From: a virus
Direction: 5' to 3' (one strand)
DNA: 37,812 nt
IMG/VR virus record: IMGVR_UViG_3300025655_000111
Span: 1 to 37,812 of that record
Each line of letters opens with the position of its first letter. The first letter of the stretch is position 1. Positions 5,271 through 13,295 of this stretch are shown in pieces. Below the pieces are notes generated by a model, which saw nothing but the letters and a program-made list of their open reading frames with translations, made no database searches and had not been told where the DNA came from. The translations under genes were made by a program, and so were the position numbers.

Positions 5271-7126
5271 TAAACTATTTCACAAGCTCCACCTGCACAA
5301 GCTGCTTGATCCATTAATGCTGTGTTATCAACCATCTCAATGACTTTTGATAAATCTACAGCGTGTAATGATTCTACTGCTGCCTCAAACTCTTCCTTTG
5401 TAATTGTTTCAAAAGGAGCTTGTTTGTAAGTGCCTAAATCTTCCGGTAAGAAAGATAAAGCTGTAAAATATTCTTTATTTTCATACAACCACTCACCTAC
5501 TGTATCCCATTCATCTTGTTTAATAGTTACTGTAGCTGATACATTATGCATATTAGAACCTCTTCTATGACCTGGTTTAATCCAATTTTTATTAATTGTT
5601 TTAATACGTTCTAATAAGTCCATAGCTGATTCTTTACGTGTGATTGCATTTTCAGGAGCACGTTGTGGTACTGATACTACTGATTGGATTTCAGGTTTGA
5701 AGAAATCATCTTCTAACATTTCAGGATGGTAAACGGCAAGATATTGATACAATGCTTCATTTTTACCTAAACGAATACGACGCATGTAATAATCATCATG
5801 CCAAGCATGAATACCTGAACTTGTACCTAATACTAATGAAGTGGTACCTGATGGTTTAACTGTAGTAACACGAGCTGCTTTATTAATACCTAAAATTTCA
5901 GCTACACGGGCGTTTTCTTCAACTGCTGCTTTAGCCGCTTCTTTCATATTGAAGTTAAAAATAGCTCCTGAAGCGATACCTGTCATTCCAATACCTAACA
6001 ATGCTTCTTTTTCAGTTGTTTTTCTCCAAATATCTCTTAAATAATGGAAGTCAGTATATGAGGCTTGTAATGTGCCAATAAAAGCTGCTGCTTTAGCTCT
6101 TGCATTATATTCTTCTTGTGAGTCAATATCTGAGGCATTGATTTCACATAAGTTACAAAATTGGTTTGGTTTCAAATTAATTTCAGCACATGGATTAGTA
6201 CCCGCGTCTTTATCATTTGTAAATAAGAATCCTGGTTCTCCGCTATTAGATGCCTCAATTTTCTTCCACAAATCCAAAAATGTTTCTTTATCAATTTTAC
6301 TACGTAACAACACAGCTGAGTTATTTGATCTTCCTCGTTGAGGATTATTTTCCCACCAGTTCCCAAATTTACAAGTTAACATATCCTGGTCATCTAAATT
6401 AAATAATGAGATCAAAGCAGCTCTACGAATACCTCCAGACAATACAGCGTCAGCTAAGTGACAAATAATATCATGGGCTTCCAAAGTTGTTAATTTTTCA
6501 CCATCTTGTTTACGGTCCAAAATAGCTTGTACATGTACTAAAGCAATTTTCAATGGCTCAGGACCCGGTGCTTTACCTCCAACAGTAATAAGTGAGGCAC
6601 CTTTTGGACGAATGTCTCTAAAATCAAATAATGGACCTGTTGAAGTATAACCAAAATAAGCTTTGGTCAACATACGAACAGCATCAGCCCAACCTTCAAT
6701 TGAATCACCTACTAGATAACGTTTCCACTTAAGTGGTTTTCTTACTTCAGGTAATTTTTCTACATGGTGAGTTTGGACTGAATATCCTACTCCACATCCT
6801 GAAAGTAGCAAAAACATAATTTCAGAAAAAGCTCTGTAATCATCAATAGGTAAATAGGAACAGTTAAAAATACGGGCATTGTTTATTTCGATAGGTTTGC
6901 CAGCAAATTGCATTGATCGCATAGATGGCAATACCTTTTTATCATAAACATACTTGTAAGCGGACTCGATTTCTTCAGCTAATTGAGGAAATCTTTCAAT
7001 GTGCATCTCTTTGTTTCGGGTAACTAACTCACTCCAAGTCTCACGTCTGTTTTTTTCAGGGACGTATTTTGCATACTTAAGGTGGGTAGTGATTTCCGAC
7101 AAAATTTGTGATTCTGTTGTTAACAT
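5270..7126 (-). CDS. nrdJ: Adenosylcobalamin-dependent class II ribonucleotide reductase
   Basis: At 618 residues this is a monomeric class II enzyme, slightly shorter than the Lactobacillus-type triphosphate reductase. Visible landmarks are FNCSYLP (C89, first redox Cys), NPCAEINL (C313, thiyl-radical Cys, with E315), C324 eleven residues later (second redox Cys), VKPSGTTS (substrate-binding loop) and the C-terminal swinging pair C610/C615 in CAGGACEIV. The enzyme makes deoxyribonucleotides using vitamin B12 and needs no oxygen, no NrdB subunit and no activase. It sits 15 bases after the helicase gene in the replication operon, so it supplies precursors for phage DNA synthesis. All catalytic cysteines appear intact. 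A large insertion-free N-terminal region suggests a minimal allosteric domain, but I cannot confirm that from sequence alone. Confidence 0.92.
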   Translation of the reverse strand: MLTTESQILSEITTHLKYAKYVPEKNRRETWSELVTRNKEMHIERFPQLAEEIESAYKYVYDKKVLPSMRSMQFAGKPIEINNARIFNCSYLPIDDYRAFSEIMFLLLSGCGVGYSVQTHHVEKLPEVRKPLKWKRYLVGDSIEGWADAVRMLTKAYFGYTSTGPLFDFRDIRPKGASLITVGGKAPGPEPLKIALVHVQAILDRKQDGEKLTTLEAHDIICHLADAVLSGGIRRAALISLFNLDDQDMLTCKFGNWWENNPQRGRSNNSAVLLRSKIDKETFLDLWKKIEASNSGEPGFLFTNDKDAGTNPCAEINLKPNQFCNLCEINASDIDSQEEYNARAKAAAFIGTLQASYTDFHYLRDIWRKTTEKEALLGIGMTGIASGAIFNFNMKEAAKAAVEENARVAEILGINKAARVTTVKPSGTTSLVLGTSSGIHAWHDDYYMRRIRLGKNEALYQYLAVYHPEMLEDDFFKPEIQSVVSVPQRAPENAITRKESAMDLLERIKTINKNWIKPGHRRGSNMHNVSATVTIKQDEWDTVGEWLYENKEYFTALSFLPEDLGTYKQAPFETITKEEFEAAVESLHAVDLSKVIEMVDNTALMDQAACAGGACEIV

Positions 7127-7141
7127 TTTTTAATAATAAAT

Positions 7142-8506
7142 TTAGGTTGTTAGTTCGAAAAATTTGTTTCTAATAAGGGCTTTATCTACTGAATCAATTC
7201 CTCCAAAATTAGTGCTGTTGGATTGAGTTTGAGGTTCGTCTTCATCGTCTATGACATGATTTGATACTTCAAAATGACCAGTTGAAGTGTCTGCTTTCAC
7301 TGAGAACGTTAGGCCGTCCATACCGTAGCGATTTTTCATGATGTGAAATCTTCCTGTTCCATTTACTTTGTCTTGACGTTTCCTTGATAAGGATATTGCA
7401 ACATCGGTTATCATGATTTTATCATAAGAACCAGCTGCTTTATCTCCCTCAATAATATCATCCTTTGCACCAGCACGGTTAACTTGAGATACACTCCAAA
7501 CGGGGATATTTAATTCTCTAGCTAAACCCTTAGTACTAATATAAATATCATCTATTTCGTCCTTACGCTCACGATTTTTTCTTTTTGAACGAAGAAGGTC
7601 AACATAGTCAATAATTACTAGGTCTGGTTTGAAATCTAAATCAATACATTTTTTAATATGTGATTCAATTGTTGAAATAGATGCCTTACCTGTTGGGTAT
7701 TCTTTGATAATTAGCTGTCCTTCTAATGATGGTACTACTTCTTCAACTTTATTTTTATGTTGTAAAATTTTATTTACAGGAATATTAGTAAAGAAAGCGT
7801 CATATCGTCTACCAACATAATCTGCACCTAACTCAAGAGTATAATGGAGTACATTATAACCTAACTTAACAGCCCAGCCTCCTAAAGCAACCAATGACCA
7901 AGATTTACCACCACCTGGATTACCAAATATAAGGCCAAAATCTCCTCCTCCAAGACCACCCATTAAAAGATCATTAAATGGTTCCCAAGGAGTAGGAATA
8001 GTTACTCTATTATCTTCTCTATATCTAGACTCAGTATCTTTATTATACTCATGGCCAATATTTTTGTCTTGACCCGCCTTTAAAGCGTTATCAATCATAG
8101 ACCTAATAGAGTCATAATCTCCGGCATTAAGAAAATCTACGCTTGTTAATAACGCCTTTTTAAGCTGTTGATTTTTACAAAAGTTTGAAAATTCTTCTTC
8201 AACATATTTAAGATCTTCATCAGAGGCTTTATAAGCTTCACGAAGTTGTTCTTTAATAGATACTTGAAGTACTTCATTATCAATTTTCTTTAACTCTACT
8301 TTTAGTACATCCATTGAAGGTACTGTATGGTACTTCTGGAAGTAATCTAGAATTTGTTTAATGATCCATTTATGTGCTTGATTATCAAAGTATTCTTCAC
8401 TTAACACATCTTGAATATTTAGTAGAAATTCCTTATGTGTTAGTAGGGAAGATAATACTTTGATTTGAAATCCCATTCCATATTGGGATAAATTATTTAA
8501 TGTCAT
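7142..8506 (-). CDS. dnaB: DnaB-like replicative DNA helicase
   Basis: The 454-residue protein has an N-terminal all-helical domain (residues about 1-140), like DnaB or T4 gp41, and a RecA-type motor. It carries Walker A GNPGGGKS (195-202), HYTLELGADYVGRRYD as the H1a-like segment, Walker B LVIIDYVDLL (296-305), and SVSQVNRAG with a glutamine sensor and downstream Arg. The segment AGSYDKIMITDVAISLSR and the C-terminal RNRYG-like KNRYGMDG match DnaB motif H4. It unwinds the replication fork 5' to 3' as a hexamer. It follows the exonuclease gene by nine bases and precedes nrdJ by fifteen. No primase gene is visible in the window. The start is preceded by AAAAAAGTTAT, similar to the A-rich leaders nearby. 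Confidence 0.9.
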   Translation of the reverse strand: MTLNNLSQYGMGFQIKVLSSLLTHKEFLLNIQDVLSEEYFDNQAHKWIIKQILDYFQKYHTVPSMDVLKVELKKIDNEVLQVSIKEQLREAYKASDEDLKYVEEEFSNFCKNQQLKKALLTSVDFLNAGDYDSIRSMIDNALKAGQDKNIGHEYNKDTESRYREDNRVTIPTPWEPFNDLLMGGLGGGDFGLIFGNPGGGKSWSLVALGGWAVKLGYNVLHYTLELGADYVGRRYDAFFTNIPVNKILQHKNKVEEVVPSLEGQLIIKEYPTGKASISTIESHIKKCIDLDFKPDLVIIDYVDLLRSKRKNRERKDEIDDIYISTKGLARELNIPVWSVSQVNRAGAKDDIIEGDKAAGSYDKIMITDVAISLSRKRQDKVNGTGRFHIMKNRYGMDGLTFSVKADTSTGHFEVSNHVIDDEDEPQTQSNSTNFGGIDSVDKALIRNKFFELTT

Positions 8507-8515
8507 ATAACTTTT

Positions 8516-9547
8516 TTATCTATAACTGTTTAATACTTTAAAAACCTCATTAATTACAAACTCAGTATTTAGAATTGTTTTACCCAAACCATCTTCATTA
8601 TATAAACGCATAAATGCTTTTAAGTTTAGTTCTGGTGATTTTTTGTCAATAAATTCTTCTAAATACATTTCATCATTTTGGCTAATGATAGGATTGCTTA
8701 GATCCATAACCTTATAGTTTTTTTCTAACCTATCAGCATCAAATACAATTTTAGAATATGTTACATTCTCTTTATACTTTGAAGCACATAAATTAATTAA
8801 ATCACTAAAAGACATAGGGCGTTCAGCTAATTCAGGGAACTTTTTTCTTAATCCTTTTTCACCTAATCCTTTTACACCCTCAATTTTATCCGAATTATCT
8901 CCCATTAGCGTTTTATATAAAATAAAATTCTCAACTAGTACTCCAAAATTTTCCTTAACAGCTTTTTTATCAAAAAATTCTTTTTCAGCTGGTCGGTAAA
9001 GAATAACTTTATCATTTACTAGTTGCATAAAGTCTCTATCATTAGAAACTATAAAGACTTGGGAGTCATGTTTTTCAGGTAATTTCTTACTTAGAAAAGC
9101 AATAATATCATCTGCTTCTGCTTTATCAATACTAACTGTTTTAACAGGCAAACACTTCAAATAATGGATCAATCTAACTAATTGGTCAACTTTAGAATCA
9201 TGTTCATCTTCTAATGAATCAAAAATATCCCAGTTAGTGACTCTAGTTAAATTTCTACCTGATTTGTATTCGGGGAGCAGATTCTTCCTGTTAGTGGAAG
9301 AACCTACTCCATCAAATACTACATATACGGATGTTGGTTGGATTTGCTTAATTAGAAAATTAAGTGAGCGAATAAAACCTCCTAAACCACCAACGTGAGC
9401 ACCTGCCTCATTAACATACTTGATAGTTGTAAAATTTCTAAAGAATAAATTTAATCCATCTATTAATAGAACCCTATCATGTCGGTTTGAGACAGGCGTC
9501 TCTTGTTCCATGGTTTCAAGAAGCTGTAAAAGTTCTTTTTTGTTCAT
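8516..9547 (-). CDS. 5'-3' exonuclease / flap endonuclease (RNase H-like)
   Basis: The 343-residue protein matches the 5'-3' exonuclease family of Pol I and T4 RNase H. Landmarks are RVLLIDGLNLFFRN (first metal Asp), VYVVFDGVGSSTNR, EYKSGRN, EADDIIAFL (the acidic cluster), FIVSNDRDFMQLV, and the helix-hairpin-helix-like MGDNSDKIEGVKGLGEKG. It should remove RNA primers and flaps, complementing the polymerase, which lacks this domain. I start at the ATG at 9547; the frame can be extended to 9583 only from a TTG next to the upstream stop. The 38-base gap before the ATG contains AAATATTTG, similar to a Bacteroidota -7 box, so a minor promoter is possible. Confidence 0.88.
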   Translation of the reverse strand: MNKKELLQLLETMEQETPVSNRHDRVLLIDGLNLFFRNFTTIKYVNEAGAHVGGLGGFIRSLNFLIKQIQPTSVYVVFDGVGSSTNRKNLLPEYKSGRNLTRVTNWDIFDSLEDEHDSKVDQLVRLIHYLKCLPVKTVSIDKAEADDIIAFLSKKLPEKHDSQVFIVSNDRDFMQLVNDKVILYRPAEKEFFDKKAVKENFGVLVENFILYKTLMGDNSDKIEGVKGLGEKGLRKKFPELAERPMSFSDLINLCASKYKENVTYSKIVFDADRLEKNYKVMDLSNPIISQNDEMYLEEFIDKKSPELNLKAFMRLYNEDGLGKTILNTEFVINEVFKVLNSYR

Positions 9548-9585
9548 TACTATGAATATAACAAATATTTTGAATAAAGCCAATA

Positions 9586-10668
9586 TTAATCTGGCTCTTG
9601 TTCAAATACATTCATAGTCTCAAATGTTTCATCTTCTTCGAAAATATCGAAGTCCATGCTGCCTAGAACTTTCATCCACTCATTGGCATGAGCATCCTTA
9701 TAGGCTTTAATTTCTTTATCAACATCATTAATAAAGCCATGAGGAGTCATGATAATTTTACCTCTGGTTGTAACACCATTAATATGATTTTTGTCAATTT
9801 GGATGTTAGTACGTTTGGCAAATTCTACTTGTTTACCATCCTTAATTGCTTTAATCTTACTAGTACCAGCGTTAGCGATATTACCAAAAGTAATTACAAA
9901 TGTGGCATCAAACCACATTGCAAAGCCTCCCTTATTCATAAGTTTTGGTTGACCCATAGGTACTTCAGCTTTAGCTGTCCAAACCTTATTTACACATAAG
10001 AGAGTATTAGTGTAAGGAGATGATTCCTTCCTGGAAAGTGTAATTTTCTGATTTACATTGTTGCCAAATTGGGTTGACATAGCACCTGCATTCCATTCAT
10101 TGTTATTTTTATTAGATTTAACAGACATTTCACATGGTACAGAACCGATTGAGTCCCACAAGAACAACAAATCATAAGGCAAATTACCTTTTTTCTGTTC
10201 ATCTACCATATCTAAAATAAATGCTGCTACATCTTCAATAGTATGCAAACTTTCTCTATCAACATAGAGGAAAAAACCACTGTAGTTAATAACTTCACCT
10301 GTTTCCTCATCTACATCAAGATCTACTTGCAAACCCATTTGCATGGCGTGCTCCCAATTCCATTTCATTTCAGTTACAATGAACACAGGCAAAACACCCA
10401 TTTTTTGAGCGCTCACAGCAGCTTCAATCAAAGCAGTTGTTTTACCTGTATCACTGTGACCTCTAAGAAGTACAATGTGTCCCTGAGGAATTCCAGGGAC
10501 AGATGTAACATCTTGAAATGCCTGGCTAAGAGGAATCCATTTTTGTTCTTTAAACTTAACATTACTGTTAAGCATTTTCTTTTCCTTGAATTTATCAAGA
10601 TTAAAATTGGCTCTAATCTCAGCAGAGACAGCAGCCGTAAGTGATTCATTTTTCTTAGGTCTAGGCAT
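9586..10668 (-). CDS. UvsX/RecA-like recombinase
   Basis: The 360-residue protein has Walker A GHSDTGKT (residues 70-77), a strand PVFIVTEM, a long loop, and a Walker B-like LLFLWDSIGSVPCEM. A mobile-loop region follows with NAGAMSTQFGNNVNQK and GQPKLMNKGGFAMWFDATFVITFG. This is the pattern of T4-like UvsX recombinases rather than of cellular RecA, whose C-terminal domain is missing. It should form filaments on single-stranded DNA for recombination-dependent replication and repair, working with the SSB encoded directly upstream and the RadA-like ATPase further downstream. The frame opens from a TTG at 10674, but I choose the ATG at 10668 (MPRPKKNESL). The gap to the SSB stop is eleven bases. 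Confidence 0.85.
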   Translation of the reverse strand: MPRPKKNESLTAAVSAEIRANFNLDKFKEKKMLNSNVKFKEQKWIPLSQAFQDVTSVPGIPQGHIVLLRGHSDTGKTTALIEAAVSAQKMGVLPVFIVTEMKWNWEHAMQMGLQVDLDVDEETGEVINYSGFFLYVDRESLHTIEDVAAFILDMVDEQKKGNLPYDLLFLWDSIGSVPCEMSVKSNKNNNEWNAGAMSTQFGNNVNQKITLSRKESSPYTNTLLCVNKVWTAKAEVPMGQPKLMNKGGFAMWFDATFVITFGNIANAGTSKIKAIKDGKQVEFAKRTNIQIDKNHINGVTTRGKIIMTPHGFINDVDKEIKAYKDAHANEWMKVLGSMDFDIFEEDETFETMNVFEQEPD

Positions 10669-10679
10669 ATTCAATTAAA

Positions 10680-11225
10680 TTAAAATGGCAAGTCATCATC
10701 TTCCTCATCAAACAAAGAATCAAATTTTTCTGCTTTGCTTGTTTTAGGAGCAGTTGGAGTTTTAAGAGTGTAATTTTTAGTAGAAGAAACTACTTCAGCT
10801 TCTGGTTCGTTTTCATCATCAATGATGTCTCCTTCTTCTGGTTCATCAGGTGACAACCATTTCTGTAGAGCATCTTTCATTTCATCATAAGAATACTTTT
10901 TAAATACATCTACTGGTTTTGGTTGATTCTCTAACCAGCTTTGAACCTCTTCAGCATTAGCACTCAATGGAGTTTCTTTAACCTTAGGCATAATGGTTGT
11001 TTTGTTGTAGTTAGTGCCTGTAACTTCAGGTCCTACTGTAGTCAAAGCAATATCACGACCAGTTGCTACATCAGTGAAATCACCAATGTCTTCATTATCT
11101 GCCAAGTTCAAGAAATCCATATACAACTCCTTACCGAATTGCCACAATTTAACTCCTTCTGCTTCTTCACCACGAACAATAACAGGAGCGAAAATACGCA
11201 TTTTAGCATCCAACTTTTTAGCCAA
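10680..11225 (-). CDS. gp32-like single-stranded DNA-binding protein, C-terminal part downstream of an in-frame stop
   Basis: This is the same reading frame as the ORF at 11259-11510; only the TAA at 11259-11261 separates them. The first usable start after the stop is the TTG at 11225. Protein-coding sequence continues between the stop and that TTG (LRGTNDKENWR), so the split is not a natural gene boundary. The part reads WRLAKKLDAKMRIFAPVIVR, then GVKLWQFGKELY, as in the core of T4-like SSBs. A long acidic linker follows, and the tail FDSLFDEEDDDLPF is typical of an SSB C-terminus that recruits replication proteins. A full-length protein of about 276 residues would need readthrough, suppression or a corrected base. 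Confidence 0.75.
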   Translation of the reverse strand: MAKKLDAKMRIFAPVIVRGEEAEGVKLWQFGKELYMDFLNLADNEDIGDFTDVATGRDIALTTVGPEVTGTNYNKTTIMPKVKETPLSANAEEVQSWLENQPKPVDVFKKYSYDEMKDALQKWLSPDEPEEGDIIDDENEPEAEVVSSTKNYTLKTPTAPKTSKAEKFDSLFDEEDDDLPF

Positions 11226-11258
11226 ACGCCAATTTTCCTTATCATTTGTTCCACGAAG

Positions 11259-11261
11259 TTA
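11259..11261 (-). other. In-frame TAA stop inside the SSB gene
   Basis: On the minus strand the frame reads GAG TTT GCT AAG TAA CTT CGT GGA ACA. Removing the stop joins VEFAK to LRGTNDKENWRLAKKL with no frame change. A single base change from CAA (Gln) or AAA (Lys) would explain it. TAA is also the normal stop of this gene (10680-10682) and of most neighbours, so the code is not obviously altered. Confidence 0.85.
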
Positions 11262-11510
11262 CTTAGCAAACTCAACAATAGGATCTTTTTCACCCCAGTT
11301 GGTTGGAGAAATCATTACTCGGTTAGTAATGTCATAATGGAAATAAACCTCTGAAAATGGGTTATTTTTGTTAAACTTAGACGGTACAATTCGTACTGTC
11401 TGCTTACCTACACTTGGTTTCCAAAAAATGTTTTTTTTGTCACCTCCACCGCTTGGAGCAGATTTGCTCTGCATAGCGTTTAATCGATTGCGAATTTCAT
11501 TCAAATCCAT
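11259..11510 (-). CDS. gp32-like single-stranded DNA-binding protein, N-terminal part ending at an in-frame stop
   Basis: The 83-residue open part begins MDLNEIRNRLNAMQSKSA, the N-terminal helix by which T4-like SSBs bind cooperatively. It continues with a Gly-rich linker and the first strands of the OB fold: NIFWKPSVGKQTVRIVPSKF, then PFSEVYFHYDI. It stops at TAA after DPIVEFAK. The CPxC zinc-binding element of T4 gp32 is not present (the matching region is KDPIVEF). The stop falls in the middle of the fold, so this piece alone should not bind DNA normally. It is preceded by promoter P3 and the leader TATAAGTT. Since SSB is normally essential, a sequencing error or a recoding event must be considered; see findings. 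Confidence 0.8.
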   Translation of the reverse strand: MDLNEIRNRLNAMQSKSAPSGGGDKKNIFWKPSVGKQTVRIVPSKFNKNNPFSEVYFHYDITNRVMISPTNWGEKDPIVEFAK

Positions 11511-11531
11511 AACTTATACATTGTTTATAAC

Positions 11532-11563
11532 TTAATTTAATAAAAACTGATTAATGGGCCAAA
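11532..11563 (-). promoter_or_regulatory. Bacteroidota-type promoter P3, SSB-recombinase-helicase operon
   Basis: Minus-strand TTTG (11560-11563, followed by G), a 20-base spacer, then TAAATTAA (11532-11539). The -33 box starts directly after the stop of the preceding 154-residue gene. The downstream genes up to the membrane protein are closely spaced and may share this transcript. Confidence 0.6.
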
Positions 11564-12028
11564 CTATAGCTCAATAATCTTATAAATTTTTGTATTTAAT
11601 TGCTTTAACTCATTATGGTTAGTCAATAAAATACAGTTTCTATAATGTTGCCAACTCACTCTATATTGTGGATCAACAACCCCACCATTTAATTTTTTAA
11701 TTAACTCATTTAGAGCATTTATTGTATAGAGTGTATTAGTATCTTTTTTTCTATGTACTAAAATAGTATTCTCAGGAATATCACTTACATTACCTTGCTC
11801 AACATTGTATGTAACAACATATTCATCTGTACTTTTAACGTACAAGACAAACATTTTATTATACATTATAGAGTATGAGCTTGTGATTCCATTTACTAGT
11901 TCATCTAAATCTTCTAGGCTAGTAAAGGTACAAAATAACTTATTATTCACGTCACGTATATTAGTTGGATCAAAATCGTATCCTCCATACATATATTTAG
12001 GCCTCTGTAAAATCGTAGGTGTTTCCAT
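11564..12028 (-). CDS. Hypothetical protein overlapping the polymerase gene
   Basis: I do not recognise this 154-residue protein. It starts METPTILQRPKYMYGGYDFD and is rich in Tyr, Asn, Thr and Val, with an alternating strand/helix pattern suggesting a small mixed alpha/beta domain (FCTFTSLEDLDELV, then MFVLYVKSTDEYVVTYNV). No membrane segment or signal peptide is seen. Its start lies inside the last 32 bases of the polymerase gene in another frame, so it is almost certainly translated from the same message. It is preceded by AGAAAAGTT, the A-rich leader also seen before other genes of the replication region. A polymerase accessory role is possible from position only. Confidence 0.7.
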   Translation of the reverse strand: METPTILQRPKYMYGGYDFDPTNIRDVNNKLFCTFTSLEDLDELVNGITSSYSIMYNKMFVLYVKSTDEYVVTYNVEQGNVSDIPENTILVHRKKDTNTLYTINALNELIKKLNGGVVDPQYRVSWQHYRNCILLTNHNELKQLNTKIYKIIEL

Positions 12029-13280
12029 AACTTTTCTTAATTAATAACTTATATTTTTTAAATATGTTTTCTATTTCAATATCTATATCTTTTTCGTTTT
12101 CTCCAAGTTCAAATAAAAAGCTGTCATAAGTATACAACACAATCCTTGTTTTGCGCCCTCTCAGTAACCTATGTATATCCATCAGTATATATGTGTTTAC
12201 AGCACTTTCTATGTTTTGTAACATATAATTAAAAAGTTTTTGTGGATTCATTTTGTCCAACTTTTCCTTCTCAAAAATATACCCTGAGTACGGAACTTCT
12301 ACCCTTCCTTGCTCATTAAACTCTTTCCAGTTCTCTTCAATAAACTTACTTACTTTTTGAAAAAATTCCAAATGCGCGTACTCTTTAAATACGCCACCAT
12401 AAAGTTGTTTGAACGTAAGTTCTTTTGCTTCTTTGTATGAAACGCCATAGAGCGAAGCGAACGTTTGGTGGACATCCTGTCCATTAAAATCCATGGCAAC
12501 CAAACGAGAAGCAAGATTGGGATGGTATGCACTAATATCAAACTCCACGAATCCATACTTCGATATGTAGCTTCTCCTTGAGCCATTTTCTTTATTTAAA
12601 GCGGCAAAATTAATGCCATTGAAAGTATTACTTGGTCTACGAGTTGTTGTAACCAAATTGTAATTGGTATAAACTCTATTGTCTTTAACAGAATAAAATT
12701 CTTTAGTTGGTTCATAGTATTTATCAAATTCTTCTTTATCTATATTAATTCCATTCTTTTCAATTCCAAAAAAAGCTAATACCACTTTATTATTGTAAAA
12801 ATCAAAGTATGATGGTAGTTCTTTAGGTATTATACTACGAACCTGTATATAAATATGTTCGTATTTTTCGTAATGTTTACCTACTGGAATAAGTTTGTTT
12901 ACTTTTGGGTAATCTGTATTATAAAAATGCGAGTAAACAGGTAATTCGTCTTGTATATACGTAGGGTTAAGTATGGAAAGGTCGAGCAAGCTTTTGATTT
13001 GAAAGTAATATAGTGTTTGCTTTTTATCTCGAACCCATATGCGCTTTATATTTCGTAGAATACTGTCTATAACCGTTTTATTAAGCGAGAAAGTCTCACT
13101 ATGGTCAACGCTCAATATATAACCTTTGTTGTCGTTAAACGGTCTAATATAAACTAATGAAACATCATTTAGAGCAGGATGAACTTTATCATGATAAGGA
13201 ATTACTTCAACAAACGCCTCTTCTATAGGTTTTTGTTTTAAATAATCTAATTGTTCTTCTGTCTCTATTAACCAAAACAT
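11997..13280 (-). CDS. Short family A (Pol I-like) DNA polymerase
   Basis: The 427-residue protein carries the family A palm and fingers motifs. TTTRRPSNTFNGINFAAL corresponds to TGRLSSxxPNLQNIP. FDISAYHPNLASRLVA is motif A with the first catalytic Asp. KEAKELTFKQLYGG is the O-helix, where Lys, Phe and Tyr align with K758, F762 and Y766 of E. coli Pol I. TYDSFLFEL is motif C with the second catalytic Asp. The usual HDE of motif C reads YDS here, and the O-helix Arg is Lys. The N-terminal 200 residues resemble a shrunken exonuclease domain, but I see no DxE exo I motif, so proofreading may be lost. It is short for a replicative enzyme. The 5'-3' exonuclease is encoded separately at 8516-9547. 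Confidence 0.82.
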   Translation of the reverse strand: MFWLIETEEQLDYLKQKPIEEAFVEVIPYHDKVHPALNDVSLVYIRPFNDNKGYILSVDHSETFSLNKTVIDSILRNIKRIWVRDKKQTLYYFQIKSLLDLSILNPTYIQDELPVYSHFYNTDYPKVNKLIPVGKHYEKYEHIYIQVRSIIPKELPSYFDFYNNKVVLAFFGIEKNGINIDKEEFDKYYEPTKEFYSVKDNRVYTNYNLVTTTRRPSNTFNGINFAALNKENGSRRSYISKYGFVEFDISAYHPNLASRLVAMDFNGQDVHQTFASLYGVSYKEAKELTFKQLYGGVFKEYAHLEFFQKVSKFIEENWKEFNEQGRVEVPYSGYIFEKEKLDKMNPQKLFNYMLQNIESAVNTYILMDIHRLLRGRKTRIVLYTYDSFLFELGENEKDIDIEIENIFKKYKLLIKKSYGNTYDFTEA

Positions 13281-13295
13281 AACCTTGATTTACTA

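Noticed and set aside
9547-9583. Longer start (TTG) for the 5'-3' exonuclease
   Set aside because: The extra 12 residues are hydrophobic and unlike the family N-terminus; the ATG at 9547 gives a normal start before the conserved DGLNLFFRN.
9688-11354. Several plus-strand ORFs of 100-137 codons opposite the recombinase and SSB genes
   Set aside because: All lie antisense to conserved coding sequence, show no domain or leader motif, and do not fit the single-strand layout.
10680-11510. TAA reassigned to an amino acid (alternative genetic code)
   Set aside because: Most genes here, including the SSB gene itself, end at TAA in places with tight gene overlaps, and only one internal TAA was found. 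TGA and TAG also end genes.
12350-12586. Minus-strand 78-codon ORF inside the polymerase gene
   Set aside because: Alternative frame of the region that encodes polymerase motifs A and B; composition is that of a shadow ORF.
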